A stretch of 57,933 bases of DNA from Schleiferilactobacillus harbinensis DSM 16991 (GTDB taxonomy: Bacteria > Bacillota > Bacilli > Lactobacillales > Lactobacillaceae). Location of the stretch: the NCBI RefSeq assembly GCF_000425885.1, contig NZ_AUEH01000018.1, forward strand, positions 1-57,933, read 5' to 3'. A model generated the notes under the pieces. The model ran no database searches. It saw only the letters and a program-made list of their open reading frames with translations, and was not told the DNA's origin. Below, piece after piece: positions 18,123 to 25,739 of the stretch (its first letter is position 1; each line of letters opens with the position of its first letter). The position numbers and the translations under genes were made by a program.

Positions 18123-19184
18123 TTAACCGCCGAACATACCGGCCGCTTTGATCAATTGCAGCACAACGATCCAGAGCGGAATGGCGATGACGGCGCTGAA
18201 GGTGGAAATGAAGCTGGCGTTGCTGGTCATCAATGCCCCATGGTCGAAGCCGATAGCATACGCCGCGGCCACTGCTGCCGTGGGAGTGGCCATCATGACG
18301 ATAATTGTGGCCAAGGCCACGTTGTCCACCGGTAAAATGTGAGTTGCGGTGAGCAGGAACAACAGTACCAGGTTGATCAGCGGTACGATAACGACCTTAT
18401 TCCAGGAGTAGTACCAGCTGGTCTTGTCGGTCGCTGCTTCCTTGAAGGAAACGGATCCCAGAGTGACCCCGATGGCCAACCAGGCCAGAGGAGAGGCCAA
18501 GGCCGCCAAATAAGATAGCGGTTTAAACAGCCAGACGGCGGTTTGGTCAATTCGGTAAAAGGCCACGGTAACCATTTTGCCAGTCGCATCTGCTGCTGGG
18601 ACAGTGACTTGCGGCGCAGCCGTTTGGAAGAGCCACAGGAATAGGCCTAGGAAGGTGGCGATGACGATGGGGTTCAGCAGCATCGTCTTGATGTTCTTGG
18701 CCTCTAGTTTCAGACCGGAGAGCTTGATGTAGGCATAGGAATAAAGGAAAATCCGATAGCCGATGTTGAAGATGGAGCTGTACATCACACCCTTGGCGCC
18801 CCAGACAGCCCCGACGATGGGAATACCGAAGAAGGTCGTGGAACCGAACGTGGTCAGAACGGCCAGTACGGATTTCTTATCCTTATCGGACTTAAAATAC
18901 ATGAACGGTGTGACCAGAATCAAGATGACATAGATGATGATGCCCCAAATCAGTACGTTGATCCCCTGCCGCAGGGTATCGGGATCAATGGGCTGCATGA
19001 ATGAGTTGAAAGCCAGAGCGGGCAGAGCCACGGTGAGTACGACTTTCGAGAGGGTTTTGCCTAGGGAATCAGAAAAGATACCCCGCCGGCGTAAGAAGAA
19101 GCCCAACAGAATGATGAAAATCGTCGACGTCACGGCGCTGACAACGTTCATATTCGTCAGTGTATCGGTGAGCGCTTTGAGCAT
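18123..19184 (-). CDS. AEC family transporter
   Basis: This 353-aa auxin-efflux-carrier family permease has about ten hydrophobic helices in the usual two-half layout, starting with VVSAVTSTIFIILLGFFLRR and ending with a IPLWIVVLQLI helix. In lactic acid bacteria such proteins carry malate, lactate or similar organic acids. A longer frame exists to 19199, but the ATG at 19184 follows TATGGAGGACACCACA with ideal spacing. It is probably the first gene of a two-gene unit with the D-2-hydroxyacid dehydrogenase. Substrate is not determined. Confidence 0.88.
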   Translation of the reverse strand: MLKALTDTLTNMNVVSAVTSTIFIILLGFFLRRRGIFSDSLGKTLSKVVLTVALPALAFNSFMQPIDPDTLRQGINVLIWGIIIYVILILVTPFMYFKSDKDKKSVLAVLTTFGSTTFFGIPIVGAVWGAKGVMYSSIFNIGYRIFLYSYAYIKLSGLKLEAKNIKTMLLNPIVIATFLGLFLWLFQTAAPQVTVPAADATGKMVTVAFYRIDQTAVWLFKPLSYLAALASPLAWLAIGVTLGSVSFKEAATDKTSWYYSWNKVVIVPLINLVLLFLLTATHILPVDNVALATIIVMMATPTAAVAAAYAIGFDHGALMTSNASFISTFSAVIAIPLWIVVLQLIKAAGMFGG

Positions 19185-19354
19185 TGTGGTGTCCTCCATA
19201 ATGTAATTATTTCACTTACTGAGTTCTATTGTACCATGCTCTGTTATCCACTTCACAGACTTAAATGCAAAATTTTTTTTGGCAGAAAAAGATCCCGTCA
19301 TACCGGGCAGAAGCTAATAACAACGGGTGTTATGGTAAAAAAGTTTGCCGAAAA

Positions 19355-19386
19355 AGTTTGAACTTCGAACTAATTTGCTGTAGACT
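19355..19386 (+). promoter_or_regulatory. Promoter with FabT-type box (site 1)
   Basis: The near-palindrome AGTTTGAACTTCGAACT (19355-19371) overlaps a -35 element TTGAAC at 19358-19363, with TAGACT 17 bases later at 19381-19386. The palindrome resembles the FabT operator known from streptococci and lactobacilli. FabT encoded 600 bases downstream would block RNA polymerase here, acyl-ACP acting as corepressor in related systems. Confidence 0.75.
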
Positions 19387-19440
19387 CGTTTCAATCAGTT
19401 ATTACCGTCGCGGATGTCGTGACGGTTAAGTTTTGGCCAG

Positions 19441-19461
19441 ATAGTTTGAACATCAAACTAT
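19441..19461 (+). promoter_or_regulatory. FabT-type operator (site 2)
   Basis: ATAGTTTGA and TCAAACTAT form a perfect 9-bp palindrome around ACA at 19441-19461, 44 bases before fabZ. It contains another TTGAAC (19446-19451), so a second promoter may begin here. Dual FabT sites suit tight lipid-responsive autoregulation of the operon. Confidence 0.82.
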
Positions 19462-19505
19462 TTATGTGTTAACCCATTGGGCCGACCAGCGAAAGGAAGA
19501 GAACA

Positions 19506-19952
19506 GTGCACGTACTTGATGCTGCGGAGATCATGCAATTGATCCCCAACCGTTATCCGATCCTGTATATGGATTACGTGGATGAATTGACTCCAGGCGA
19601 ATCCATTGTGGCCACAAAGAATGTGACCATCAACGAGAACTTTTTCCAAGGCCATTTCCCGGGTAATCCGGTGATGCCCGGGGTACTGCAAATCGAGTCC
19701 CTGGCCCAAGCGGCATCGATTCTGATCCTCAAGACCCCGCGCTTCCAAGGCAAGACCGCCTATCTGGGCGCAATCCATCAGGCTAAGTTCCGCCAAGTAG
19801 TGCGGCCGGGCGACGTGCTCAAGCTGCATGTGACGATGCTGAAGCAGAAGGATAATATGGGTAAGGTGCAGTGTACCGCCATGGTTGGCGAGAACAAAGC
19901 CTGCGAAGCTGAACTGACCTTTATCGTAGAGGAGGCGCAGGCCAAAATATAA
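19506..19952 (+). CDS. fabZ: 3-hydroxyacyl-ACP dehydratase FabZ
   Basis: This 148-aa hot-dog-fold enzyme removes water from 3-hydroxyacyl-ACP in the elongation cycle. The active-site helix is [17 protein letters not shown] with catalytic His50 and Glu64. It starts with GTG and has AAGGAAGA upstream. It heads the fatty-acid operon directly behind the FabT sites. Since the second FabZ-like protein at 25314 lacks the catalytic His, this copy is likely the working dehydratase. Whether it also isomerises to cis-3 for unsaturated acids, as FabN does in enterococci, cannot be told. Confidence 0.93.
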   Translation: MHVLDAAEIMQLIPNRYPILYMDYVDELTPGESIVATKNVTINENFFQGHFPGNPVMPGVLQIESLAQAASILILKTPRFQGKTAYLGAIHQAKFRQVVRPGDVLKLHVTMLKQKDNMGKVQCTAMVGENKACEAELTFIVEEAQAKI

Positions 19953-19968
19953 GAAATAGGGGATATCG

Positions 19969-20448
19969 ATGATCGACGAGAAGAAGACGTCTGAAGCAGC
20001 GCGCAAGCAAGACCAGAACTATATCAACAATGCCTTAGTGGATGTGTATGACAACATCATGCGATTTGAGGAGCAGCAAATTCGGGGCAGCCGTTTCCGG
20101 GATATCAATGCCCGGGAGCTGCATATCGTGCACGCCATTGGCTTGCATGACCACAAGACCACCAGTCAGGTGGCCCGGGAATTTCGGATGAGCAAGGGCA
20201 CGCTCACAGCGCATCTGAACAATTTGGAGCGCAAGGGTTACATTGAGCGGCACCGTAATCCGGATGATCGGCGGGTGATCAATCTTGGCCTGACCAGCAA
20301 GGGCCGGCTGCTTTACCGGGTGCATGATGCGTTCCATCGGCGCCTGGTCAACAGCTTCTTGGCTGGGATGGACGATGATGACCGGCAGCTGATCAAACAA
20401 GCTTTGATGAATCTAGAAGAATTCTTAGATGAGGCACAGAAGAAATGA
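19969..20448 (+). CDS. fabT: MarR-family fatty-acid repressor FabT
   Basis: This 159-aa MarR-type regulator has a winged helix with TTSQVAREFRMSKGTLTAHLNNL (recognition region about 65-87) and the wing ERHRNPDDRRVI. Its position as second gene of the fab operon and the palindromes upstream identify it as FabT, which in streptococci represses the operon when bound to long-chain acyl-ACP. It begins 17 bases after fabZ and overlaps fabH by four bases, so it is made in step with the enzymes it controls. Confidence 0.9.
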   Translation: MIDEKKTSEAARKQDQNYINNALVDVYDNIMRFEEQQIRGSRFRDINARELHIVHAIGLHDHKTTSQVAREFRMSKGTLTAHLNNLERKGYIERHRNPDDRRVINLGLTSKGRLLYRVHDAFHRRLVNSFLAGMDDDDRQLIKQALMNLEEFLDEAQKK

Positions 20449-21410
20449 CTCCAACCCCAAGCAGTTTTACCATTCTGGCTAGTGCCGGACAGGTTCCGGC
20501 AAAGGTTGTCACCAATGATGACCTGGCCGCCCGGATGGATACGTCCGATGAGTGGATTCGCCAGCGGACGGGCATTCATACCCGGCATATTGCGGGTGAT
20601 GATGAGTCCACCAGCACCCTGTGTACCACAGTGGCGCAGCAGCTTTTGCATCAGGCCGGCATTGGCGCCGACCAGCTCAGTTACATTGTTGTGGCGACAA
20701 TGTCGCCGGATTATGCGACCCCGGCCACCGCGGCCCAGGTCCAAGGGGCCATTGGCGCGGCCAACGCCGTAGCCTTCGATATTTCAGCCGCGTGTTCCGG
20801 TTTTGTTTACGGACTGCATCTAATGCAGCGTCTGCTGGCCGGGCCAGACGTACATTACGGTCTGGTGCTGGGCGGGGAAACGTTGAGTCGGTTGGTCGAT
20901 TGGACTGACCGCAGCACCGCCGTGCTTTTCGGCGACGGGGCCGGCGGCGTTCTGCTCAGTAATCAGGGCTCTGGCCAATATCTAGGCCGTGATCTGCGTA
21001 CCCTGGGCGACCAGGGGGCGTATCTCACCGCCCGGGCGTTGCATGGTCAGGCACCGAGCGATGCCTTTCTGCACATGAACGGGCGCAAAATCTATACGTT
21101 CGCCGTGCGGGCAGTGCCCCGGTCCTTGCAGGCCGCTGTCGACCAGGCCGGGTTAAGCTTGGATCAGGTAGATCATTTTCTCCTGCACCAGGCCAACGCC
21201 CGGATCATCACTCAGGTGGCCAAAGAACTGGATCAGCCCCTGGACAAATTTCCGATGAATATTGCGGCAGTGGGCAACACGGCCGCCGCCAGCGAGCCCT
21301 TGCTGCTGGCCGAGACCATTTCCGGCGGCCAGATTCAGCGAGGCGAAGTCCTTGCCCTGTGCGGCTTTGGCGGCGGTTTGACTGTCGGGACCGTGGTATT
21401 GCGCTACTAA
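20445..21410 (+). CDS. fabH: Beta-ketoacyl-ACP synthase III
   Basis: This 321-aa enzyme condenses acetyl- or branched acyl-CoA with malonyl-ACP to start fatty-acid synthesis. The catalytic triad is visible: Cys117 in SAACSGF, His248 in LLHQANARI and Asn278 in GNTAAAS (most homologues have GNTSAAS). The ATG overlaps the fabT stop (ATGA). Length and order are normal for the family. Confidence 0.95.
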   Translation: MTPTPSSFTILASAGQVPAKVVTNDDLAARMDTSDEWIRQRTGIHTRHIAGDDESTSTLCTTVAQQLLHQAGIGADQLSYIVVATMSPDYATPATAAQVQGAIGAANAVAFDISAACSGFVYGLHLMQRLLAGPDVHYGLVLGGETLSRLVDWTDRSTAVLFGDGAGGVLLSNQGSGQYLGRDLRTLGDQGAYLTARALHGQAPSDAFLHMNGRKIYTFAVRAVPRSLQAAVDQAGLSLDQVDHFLLHQANARIITQVAKELDQPLDKFPMNIAAVGNTAAASEPLLLAETISGGQIQRGEVLALCGFGGGLTVGTVVLRY

Positions 21411-21445
21411 ATTTCAACCAAATTAATGAAAGAGGTTTTTATATT

Positions 21446-21685
21446 ATGACAAACGAAGACGTATTGGCAAAGATTACGAGTATTATTGCGGACCAATTGG
21501 ATAAAGACGCCAGCATCATTACGCCAGCCACAAATTTTAAAGAAGACTTGGACGCCGACAGCTTGGACGTGTTCGAAGTAATCGACAAGATCGAAGACGC
21601 ATTCGATATTGAAATCGACAGCGACGAGAGCATTGCTACGGTGGGCGACTTGGTTTCCTACGTGACCAAGCAGTTGGCGGCTTAA
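21446..21685 (+). CDS. acpP: Acyl carrier protein
   Basis: This 79-aa acidic four-helix protein carries the growing acyl chain. Ser39 in the DADSLD motif is the phosphopantetheine site. The ATG at 21446 follows GAAAGAGG; the longer frame to 21359 runs into fabH and is not used. It lies 35 bases after fabH, the largest gap in this part of the operon apart from that after fabG, which may allow separate translation at the high level ACP needs. No holo-ACP synthase gene is in the window. Confidence 0.95.
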   Translation: MTNEDVLAKITSIIADQLDKDASIITPATNFKEDLDADSLDVFEVIDKIEDAFDIEIDSDESIATVGDLVSYVTKQLAA

Positions 21686-21688
21686 GTC

Positions 21689-22615
21689 ATGACCCAACAC
21701 TGGACAGCATTGTTCAGCGGCCAGGGCCAGCAATTTCCGGGGATGGGGCAGGATCTGTATGCCCAGGAACCGATGTATCGGGAGACCGTGCAGCTGGCTG
21801 AGGAAACGACTGGAATCCGGTTGACAGATCCGGCGGTCTGGGACGATCCGGCTCATATTCCGGTGGCCATTGTCACGTTGAGTCTGGGGCTGTTCCGGGT
21901 GCTGCGGCAGGATATGCCGCTGCCCCAGGGTGCGCTGGGCTTGAGCCTGGGCGAATATAGTGCCTTGGCGGCTAGCGGGATGCTGCCGCTGGCGGCAACC
22001 TTCCCGCTGGTGCGGGATCGTGCCGAGTATATGAATGCGGCAGGGGGGGCGAACCCCGGTGTCATGGCCGCTGTGTTACGCAGTAACGCTACCATGGTAG
22101 ATGAAGCGTGCCAGCAGGCGTTCAGAGTTGGTCCGGTTTATCCGGCGAACTACAATACCCCTGGCCAGACCGTGATCGGCGGAGCTCCCGCTGGCGTGGC
22201 CGAGGCCACCCGGCTGCTCAAGGCTCAGGGCATCAAGCGAATCGTACCGTTGAAGATTACAGTGGCCTCCCATACCCCATTCATGGCTCCGGCCAGCGAT
22301 CAATTGGCTCGGCGACTGACAGATGTGACCTTCCAGGCTGGCCAGTTCCCGGTTTGGAGCAACACCACGGTGACCCCTTTCGCCGTGGATACCGTGCCGG
22401 AGGTACTGACCCAGCAGTTGGTTTCGCCGACCCAGTTTGGGGCCGATCTGCAAGCCAGCCAAGCCGCTGGGCAGACTCCTGTGGTTGAAATCGGCCCGGG
22501 AACCGCGCTAACCAAATTTGCCAGCAAGACCGTGCCGGGTATTGTCGCATGGCACGTGGATAGCGTTGATACGCTGAATGCATTACGCAAGAATTGGAGT
22601 GAGCTGAATGGCTGA
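21689..22615 (+). CDS. fabD: Malonyl-CoA:ACP transacylase
   Basis: This 308-aa enzyme loads malonate onto ACP. It has the N-terminal FSGQGQQFPGMG oxyanion segment, the nucleophile Ser87 in GLSLGEYSAL and the catalytic His in VASHTPFM near residue 195. The start is three bases after acpP with no clear own ribosome binding site, so coupling is likely. The end overlaps fabG by eight bases. Confidence 0.95.
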   Translation: MTQHWTALFSGQGQQFPGMGQDLYAQEPMYRETVQLAEETTGIRLTDPAVWDDPAHIPVAIVTLSLGLFRVLRQDMPLPQGALGLSLGEYSALAASGMLPLAATFPLVRDRAEYMNAAGGANPGVMAAVLRSNATMVDEACQQAFRVGPVYPANYNTPGQTVIGGAPAGVAEATRLLKAQGIKRIVPLKITVASHTPFMAPASDQLARRLTDVTFQAGQFPVWSNTTVTPFAVDTVPEVLTQQLVSPTQFGADLQASQAAGQTPVVEIGPGTALTKFASKTVPGIVAWHVDSVDTLNALRKNWSELNG

Positions 22616-23339
22616 AGAACAACCCGTGGCCTTAGTCACCGGCGCCCGCACCGGCATTGGCCGGGCCATCGCTGAACGGTTGCAACAAGACGGTTACCGC
22701 GTCGCCCTCAACGTCCACCGGGCGCTGACTGATGACGAACAGGCTGAGCTGGGCCAAACTTTCCAACCACTGACGGTGGTCGTGGGCGATGTCGCTGACG
22801 AAACCGCCGCCGAGGCGATGGTCAGTCAAGTCCAAGACCAATTCGGCCGCTTGGATCTGCTGGTGAACAATGCCGGATTGAACCGGGATACGTTGCTCAC
22901 CCGGATGAAAGCAGCCGACTTTGAGCAAGTCGTCCATACCAACCTGACTGGCGCCTTTCTCATGACGAAATATGCCTTAAAACTAATGCAAAAGCAGCGC
23001 GCCGGCAATATTGTCAACATTAGCTCCATCGCCGGCCTGCGCGGTAACATCGGTCAGGCAAATTACGCCGCCAGCAAAGCGGGTATCATCGGCCTGACTA
23101 AGACCGCCGCCCGCGAAGGCGCCCTGCGCGGCGTACGCTGCAACGCCGTTGCTCCCGGCATGATCCACACCGCCATGACCGCGGCTATGAGCGAAAAACG
23201 TCAAGAAGAGTTTGCCAGCCAAATCCCCCTAAAACGCTTCGGCGACCCCACCGAAATCGCCGATGCGGTCGCCTTCTTGGCCGGTAATGCCTATATCACC
23301 GGGCAAGTACTGACCGTGGACGGCGGGCTAACGATTTAA
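22608..23339 (+). CDS. fabG: 3-oxoacyl-ACP reductase
   Basis: This 243-aa short-chain dehydrogenase reduces 3-oxoacyl-ACP with NADPH. Seen are the TGARTGIGRA cofactor loop, NNAGLNRD, the catalytic Ser in NISSIAG and the YAASKAG Tyr-Lys pair. It overlaps fabD. Its stop is followed by 255 bases before fabF, which hold the large structured element rather than a gene. Confidence 0.95.
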   Translation: MAEEQPVALVTGARTGIGRAIAERLQQDGYRVALNVHRALTDDEQAELGQTFQPLTVVVGDVADETAAEAMVSQVQDQFGRLDLLVNNAGLNRDTLLTRMKAADFEQVVHTNLTGAFLMTKYALKLMQKQRAGNIVNISSIAGLRGNIGQANYAASKAGIIGLTKTAAREGALRGVRCNAVAPGMIHTAMTAAMSEKRQEEFASQIPLKRFGDPTEIADAVAFLAGNAYITGQVLTVDGGLTI

Positions 23340-23380
23340 AACGGTGAGTTGAGAAGAATATTGCAGTTTTGGCGTGTCTA

Positions 23381-23543
23381 GTGCCAATGCGGAGCAATCG
23401 GAGGCTGAGGGGGCTCAGCCATGGAAACAACACGGCGGCTCTGCCGCCGATGTTGTTAGGCGACTTTGAGACCGCGCAGCGGGCTCAAAGCGCCGTCATG
23501 GCGTTCCAGCCCCCTCAGCCGGAGATTGCGCAGCACTTGGCAC
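23381..23543. other. 163-nt multi-stem palindromic element between fabG and fabF
   Basis: The segment folds as a closed four-stem structure. The outer stem P1 pairs GTGCCAA, TGC, GCAATC and a 13-bp block (23403-23415 with 23508-23520), 29 bp in all, with a symmetric GGA/GGA internal loop. Inside are P2 (GCCATG 23418-23423 with CATGGC 23497-23502), P3 (14 bp, 23426-23439 with 23443-23457, loop TCT, one bulged A) and P4 (GGCG, CTTTGAG and CCGC pairing within 23459-23494). About 128 of 163 bases pair. It may be a structured RNA, an mRNA stability or attenuation element, or a palindromic mobile repeat. It has no open reading frame of its own. Confidence 0.85.
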
Positions 23544-23594
23544 GGCGTACCAGAGCACCATCTTCCAGTGAAAGAAAGGACCAGTGAAAATCTG

Positions 23595-24827
23595 ATGCAA
23601 CGTGTCGTTGTTACCGGGATGGGGGCTGTCACCCCCGTGGGGAATGATGTCCCTACGTTCTTAGATCATCTCATGGCAGGCCAGATCGGCATTGCCCCGA
23701 TTACGAAATTCGATGCCAGCGAAACTGGGATCACTATGGCTGGCGAAGTCAAAGACTTCGACGCCACCAAACGGGTGGACCGTAAAACCGCCAAGCGCAA
23801 CGATCTCTTTTCTGTCTATGCCCTGTACAGTGCCCATGAAGCGATGGCAATGGCTGGGTTGGCCGCGGACAGCGTTGATCCGGAACAGCTCGGTGTCATC
23901 TGGGGCTCCGGCATTGGCGGGTTGACTACCATTCAAGATCAAGTGATCAAGATGCACGACAAGGGTCCGCGGCGGGTATCACCGCTGTTTGTGCCCAATT
24001 CCATCATTAACATGGCCGCCGGCAATCTGGGGATTGAATTCGATGCCCAAAATACGAGCCAGGCCATCGTGACGGCCTGTGCGTCGGCGACCAACGCCAT
24101 CGGCAATGCCTACGAGTATCTCAAAGCCGGCAAAGCGGACGTGATCATCACCGGTGGATCGGAAGCGTCTGTGAACGAGATCGGTATCGCCGGCTTCGCG
24201 TCACTGACGGCCCTGTCCCGGGCGACAGAAGCGGACCAGGCTTCCTTACCCTTTGATGCCAAGCGCAACGGGTTCGTGCTGGGCGAAGGCGCGGCCGCGC
24301 TGGTTTTGGAGACTCTGGATCATGCCCAAGCCCGCGGCGCCAAGATCCTGGCGGAAGTAGTCGGCTACGGGACAACGTCCGATGCGTATCATATGACCGC
24401 GCCGGATCCCACCGGGAAGGGCGCCCAGCGGGCCATGGCTCAGGCCATCGCCGAAGCGGGGATTACCCCGGCTGACGTGGATTACGTCAATGCCCATGGC
24501 ACCGCGACTCAAGCCAACGATAGTGCAGAAGCGCAGGCGATCAACCGGGTCTTTGGCGCAGACAGCAATGTTTTGGTCTCCAGCACCAAGGGCATGACTG
24601 GCCACCTGTTGGGCGCAGCCGGGGCTATTGAGGCCGTCGCCTGTGTTGGTGCGATTCAGCGCCAGCAATTGCCAATGAACATCGGCGTCCATGAGCAGGA
24701 TCCCGAATGCCCGGTGACACTGGTCGACGAGACAAATAATCACCGCCCGGTCCACTACACCATCAGCAACTCTTTCGGTTTTGGCGGCCATAACGCCGTC
24801 ATCGCCTTCAAGGAAGCGAGTGAGTAG
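23595..24827 (+). CDS. fabF: Beta-ketoacyl-ACP synthase II
   Basis: This 410-aa elongating condensing enzyme has the nucleophile Cys162 in TACASATNAIG and the two catalytic His in NAHGTAT and TKGMTGHLLG. The ATG at 23595 gives the standard MQRVVVTGMG start; an in-frame extension to 23466 would read into the structured element and is rejected. AAAGGA lies about 14 bases upstream, a long spacing, so translation may be weak or helped by RNA structure. Its end overlaps the accB start. Confidence 0.95.
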   Translation: MQRVVVTGMGAVTPVGNDVPTFLDHLMAGQIGIAPITKFDASETGITMAGEVKDFDATKRVDRKTAKRNDLFSVYALYSAHEAMAMAGLAADSVDPEQLGVIWGSGIGGLTTIQDQVIKMHDKGPRRVSPLFVPNSIINMAAGNLGIEFDAQNTSQAIVTACASATNAIGNAYEYLKAGKADVIITGGSEASVNEIGIAGFASLTALSRATEADQASLPFDAKRNGFVLGEGAAALVLETLDHAQARGAKILAEVVGYGTTSDAYHMTAPDPTGKGAQRAMAQAIAEAGITPADVDYVNAHGTATQANDSAEAQAINRVFGADSNVLVSSTKGMTGHLLGAAGAIEAVACVGAIQRQQLPMNIGVHEQDPECPVTLVDETNNHRPVHYTISNSFGFGGHNAVIAFKEASE

Positions 24828-25317
24828 TTTGGAAGAGAAGGATATTGAACGCTTATTGGAGAAATTCGATGCGTCCAGCCTGCAAGAGTTTGAAATGACC
24901 CAGGGTGATCTGCACTTGGCCTTTTCGAAGCGCGCTCAAGCGGCCACTGTGGTCCAGGAAAGTGTACCAGTGGTCAGCGATGCCGCACCGGCTCCTGCAG
25001 CCCCGGCCAGTACGAGTACCAGCACATCGGCTCAACCGGCGGCCGTGCCCGCGCCCCAGCCGGACGCGGGCACCCCGGTCCCGGCGCCCCTGGTGGGGGT
25101 GGCTTACTTTGCGGCCGCTCCGGATAAGCCGCCATTCAAGCAAATCGGCGATCATGTTGATAAGGGCGAAACAATTTTTGTCATCGAAGCGATGAAAATG
25201 ATCAACGAAGTGCCCAGTCCGGTCAGCGGAACGCTGGTCAAGCGGCTGATTGATGACGGCACAATGGTGGAGTACGACGAACCAGTCGTGACCATCAAGG
25301 AGGACGCGGCTGAATGA
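24820..25317 (+). CDS. accB: Biotin carboxyl carrier protein of acetyl-CoA carboxylase
   Basis: This 165-aa subunit carries biotin between the AccC and AccD/AccA active sites. The C-terminal 80 residues are the biotinyl domain with the target Lys126 in EAMKM; the middle is a flexible Ala/Pro/Thr linker. I place the start at GTG 24820, overlapping fabF, with AAGGAAG just upstream; TTG at 24829 is an alternative. The hinge Pro/Ala linker is longer than in most Bacillus homologues. It overlaps the next gene by four bases. Confidence 0.92.
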   Translation: MSSLEEKDIERLLEKFDASSLQEFEMTQGDLHLAFSKRAQAATVVQESVPVVSDAAPAPAAPASTSTSTSAQPAAVPAPQPDAGTPVPAPLVGVAYFAAAPDKPPFKQIGDHVDKGETIFVIEAMKMINEVPSPVSGTLVKRLIDDGTMVEYDEPVVTIKEDAAE

Positions 25318-25739
25318 TACCGAATGTGCAAGATGTGATTCCCCAGCGTTACCCATTTCAACTGATCGATACATTCACGGACGTGCAGCCCGGTCAGGCG
25401 GCCACCGCCCGAAAATTGATTACGATCAATGAGTGGTTCTTCGCCGGCCGCCCGGCAAACCACTTGACGATGCCCCGGCCGTTACTGATTGAGGCACTGG
25501 CCCAGACCGGCGTTGCCGCCGTGCTCTGTCTGCCGCAATTTGCCGGGGATGACGTTTTGTTCGGCGGTATTCGCGACGCCCAATTCAATGACAGCGTGCG
25601 GCCGGGAGATGTCCTGACTTTGCATGTTGTATTGGAAAAGATCAAAAAGCCCTTTGGCCTAGGTCATGGCCAGATTATTCGAGCTGGTGAAGTGGTTGTT
25701 GACGCCCAGTTGATTTTAGCGATTACAGGAAAGGAATGA
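25314..25739 (+). CDS. FabZ-like protein lacking the catalytic histidine
   Basis: This 141-aa protein aligns with FabZ from its IPQRYPFQLID start through the hot-dog helix to the VRPGDVLTLHV strand. In place of [16 protein letters not shown] it reads AGRPANHLTMPRPLLIE: the His is replaced by Arg46, while Glu60 is kept. It therefore may not be an ordinary dehydratase. It could be a partner of the intact FabZ, an isomerase-like variant, or a carrier-binding protein. The gene sits between accB and accC with four-base overlaps on both sides, so it is under strict co-expression and presumably useful. I leave the symbol empty because the function is uncertain. Confidence 0.85.
   Translation: MIPNVQDVIPQRYPFQLIDTFTDVQPGQAATARKLITINEWFFAGRPANHLTMPRPLLIEALAQTGVAAVLCLPQFAGDDVLFGGIRDAQFNDSVRPGDVLTLHVVLEKIKKPFGLGHGQIIRAGEVVVDAQLILAITGKE

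Noticed and set aside
23466-23594. 43-codon N-terminal extension of FabF
   Set aside because: Translates the structured element; Arg/Ser-rich and unlike FabF; the family start is at 23595.
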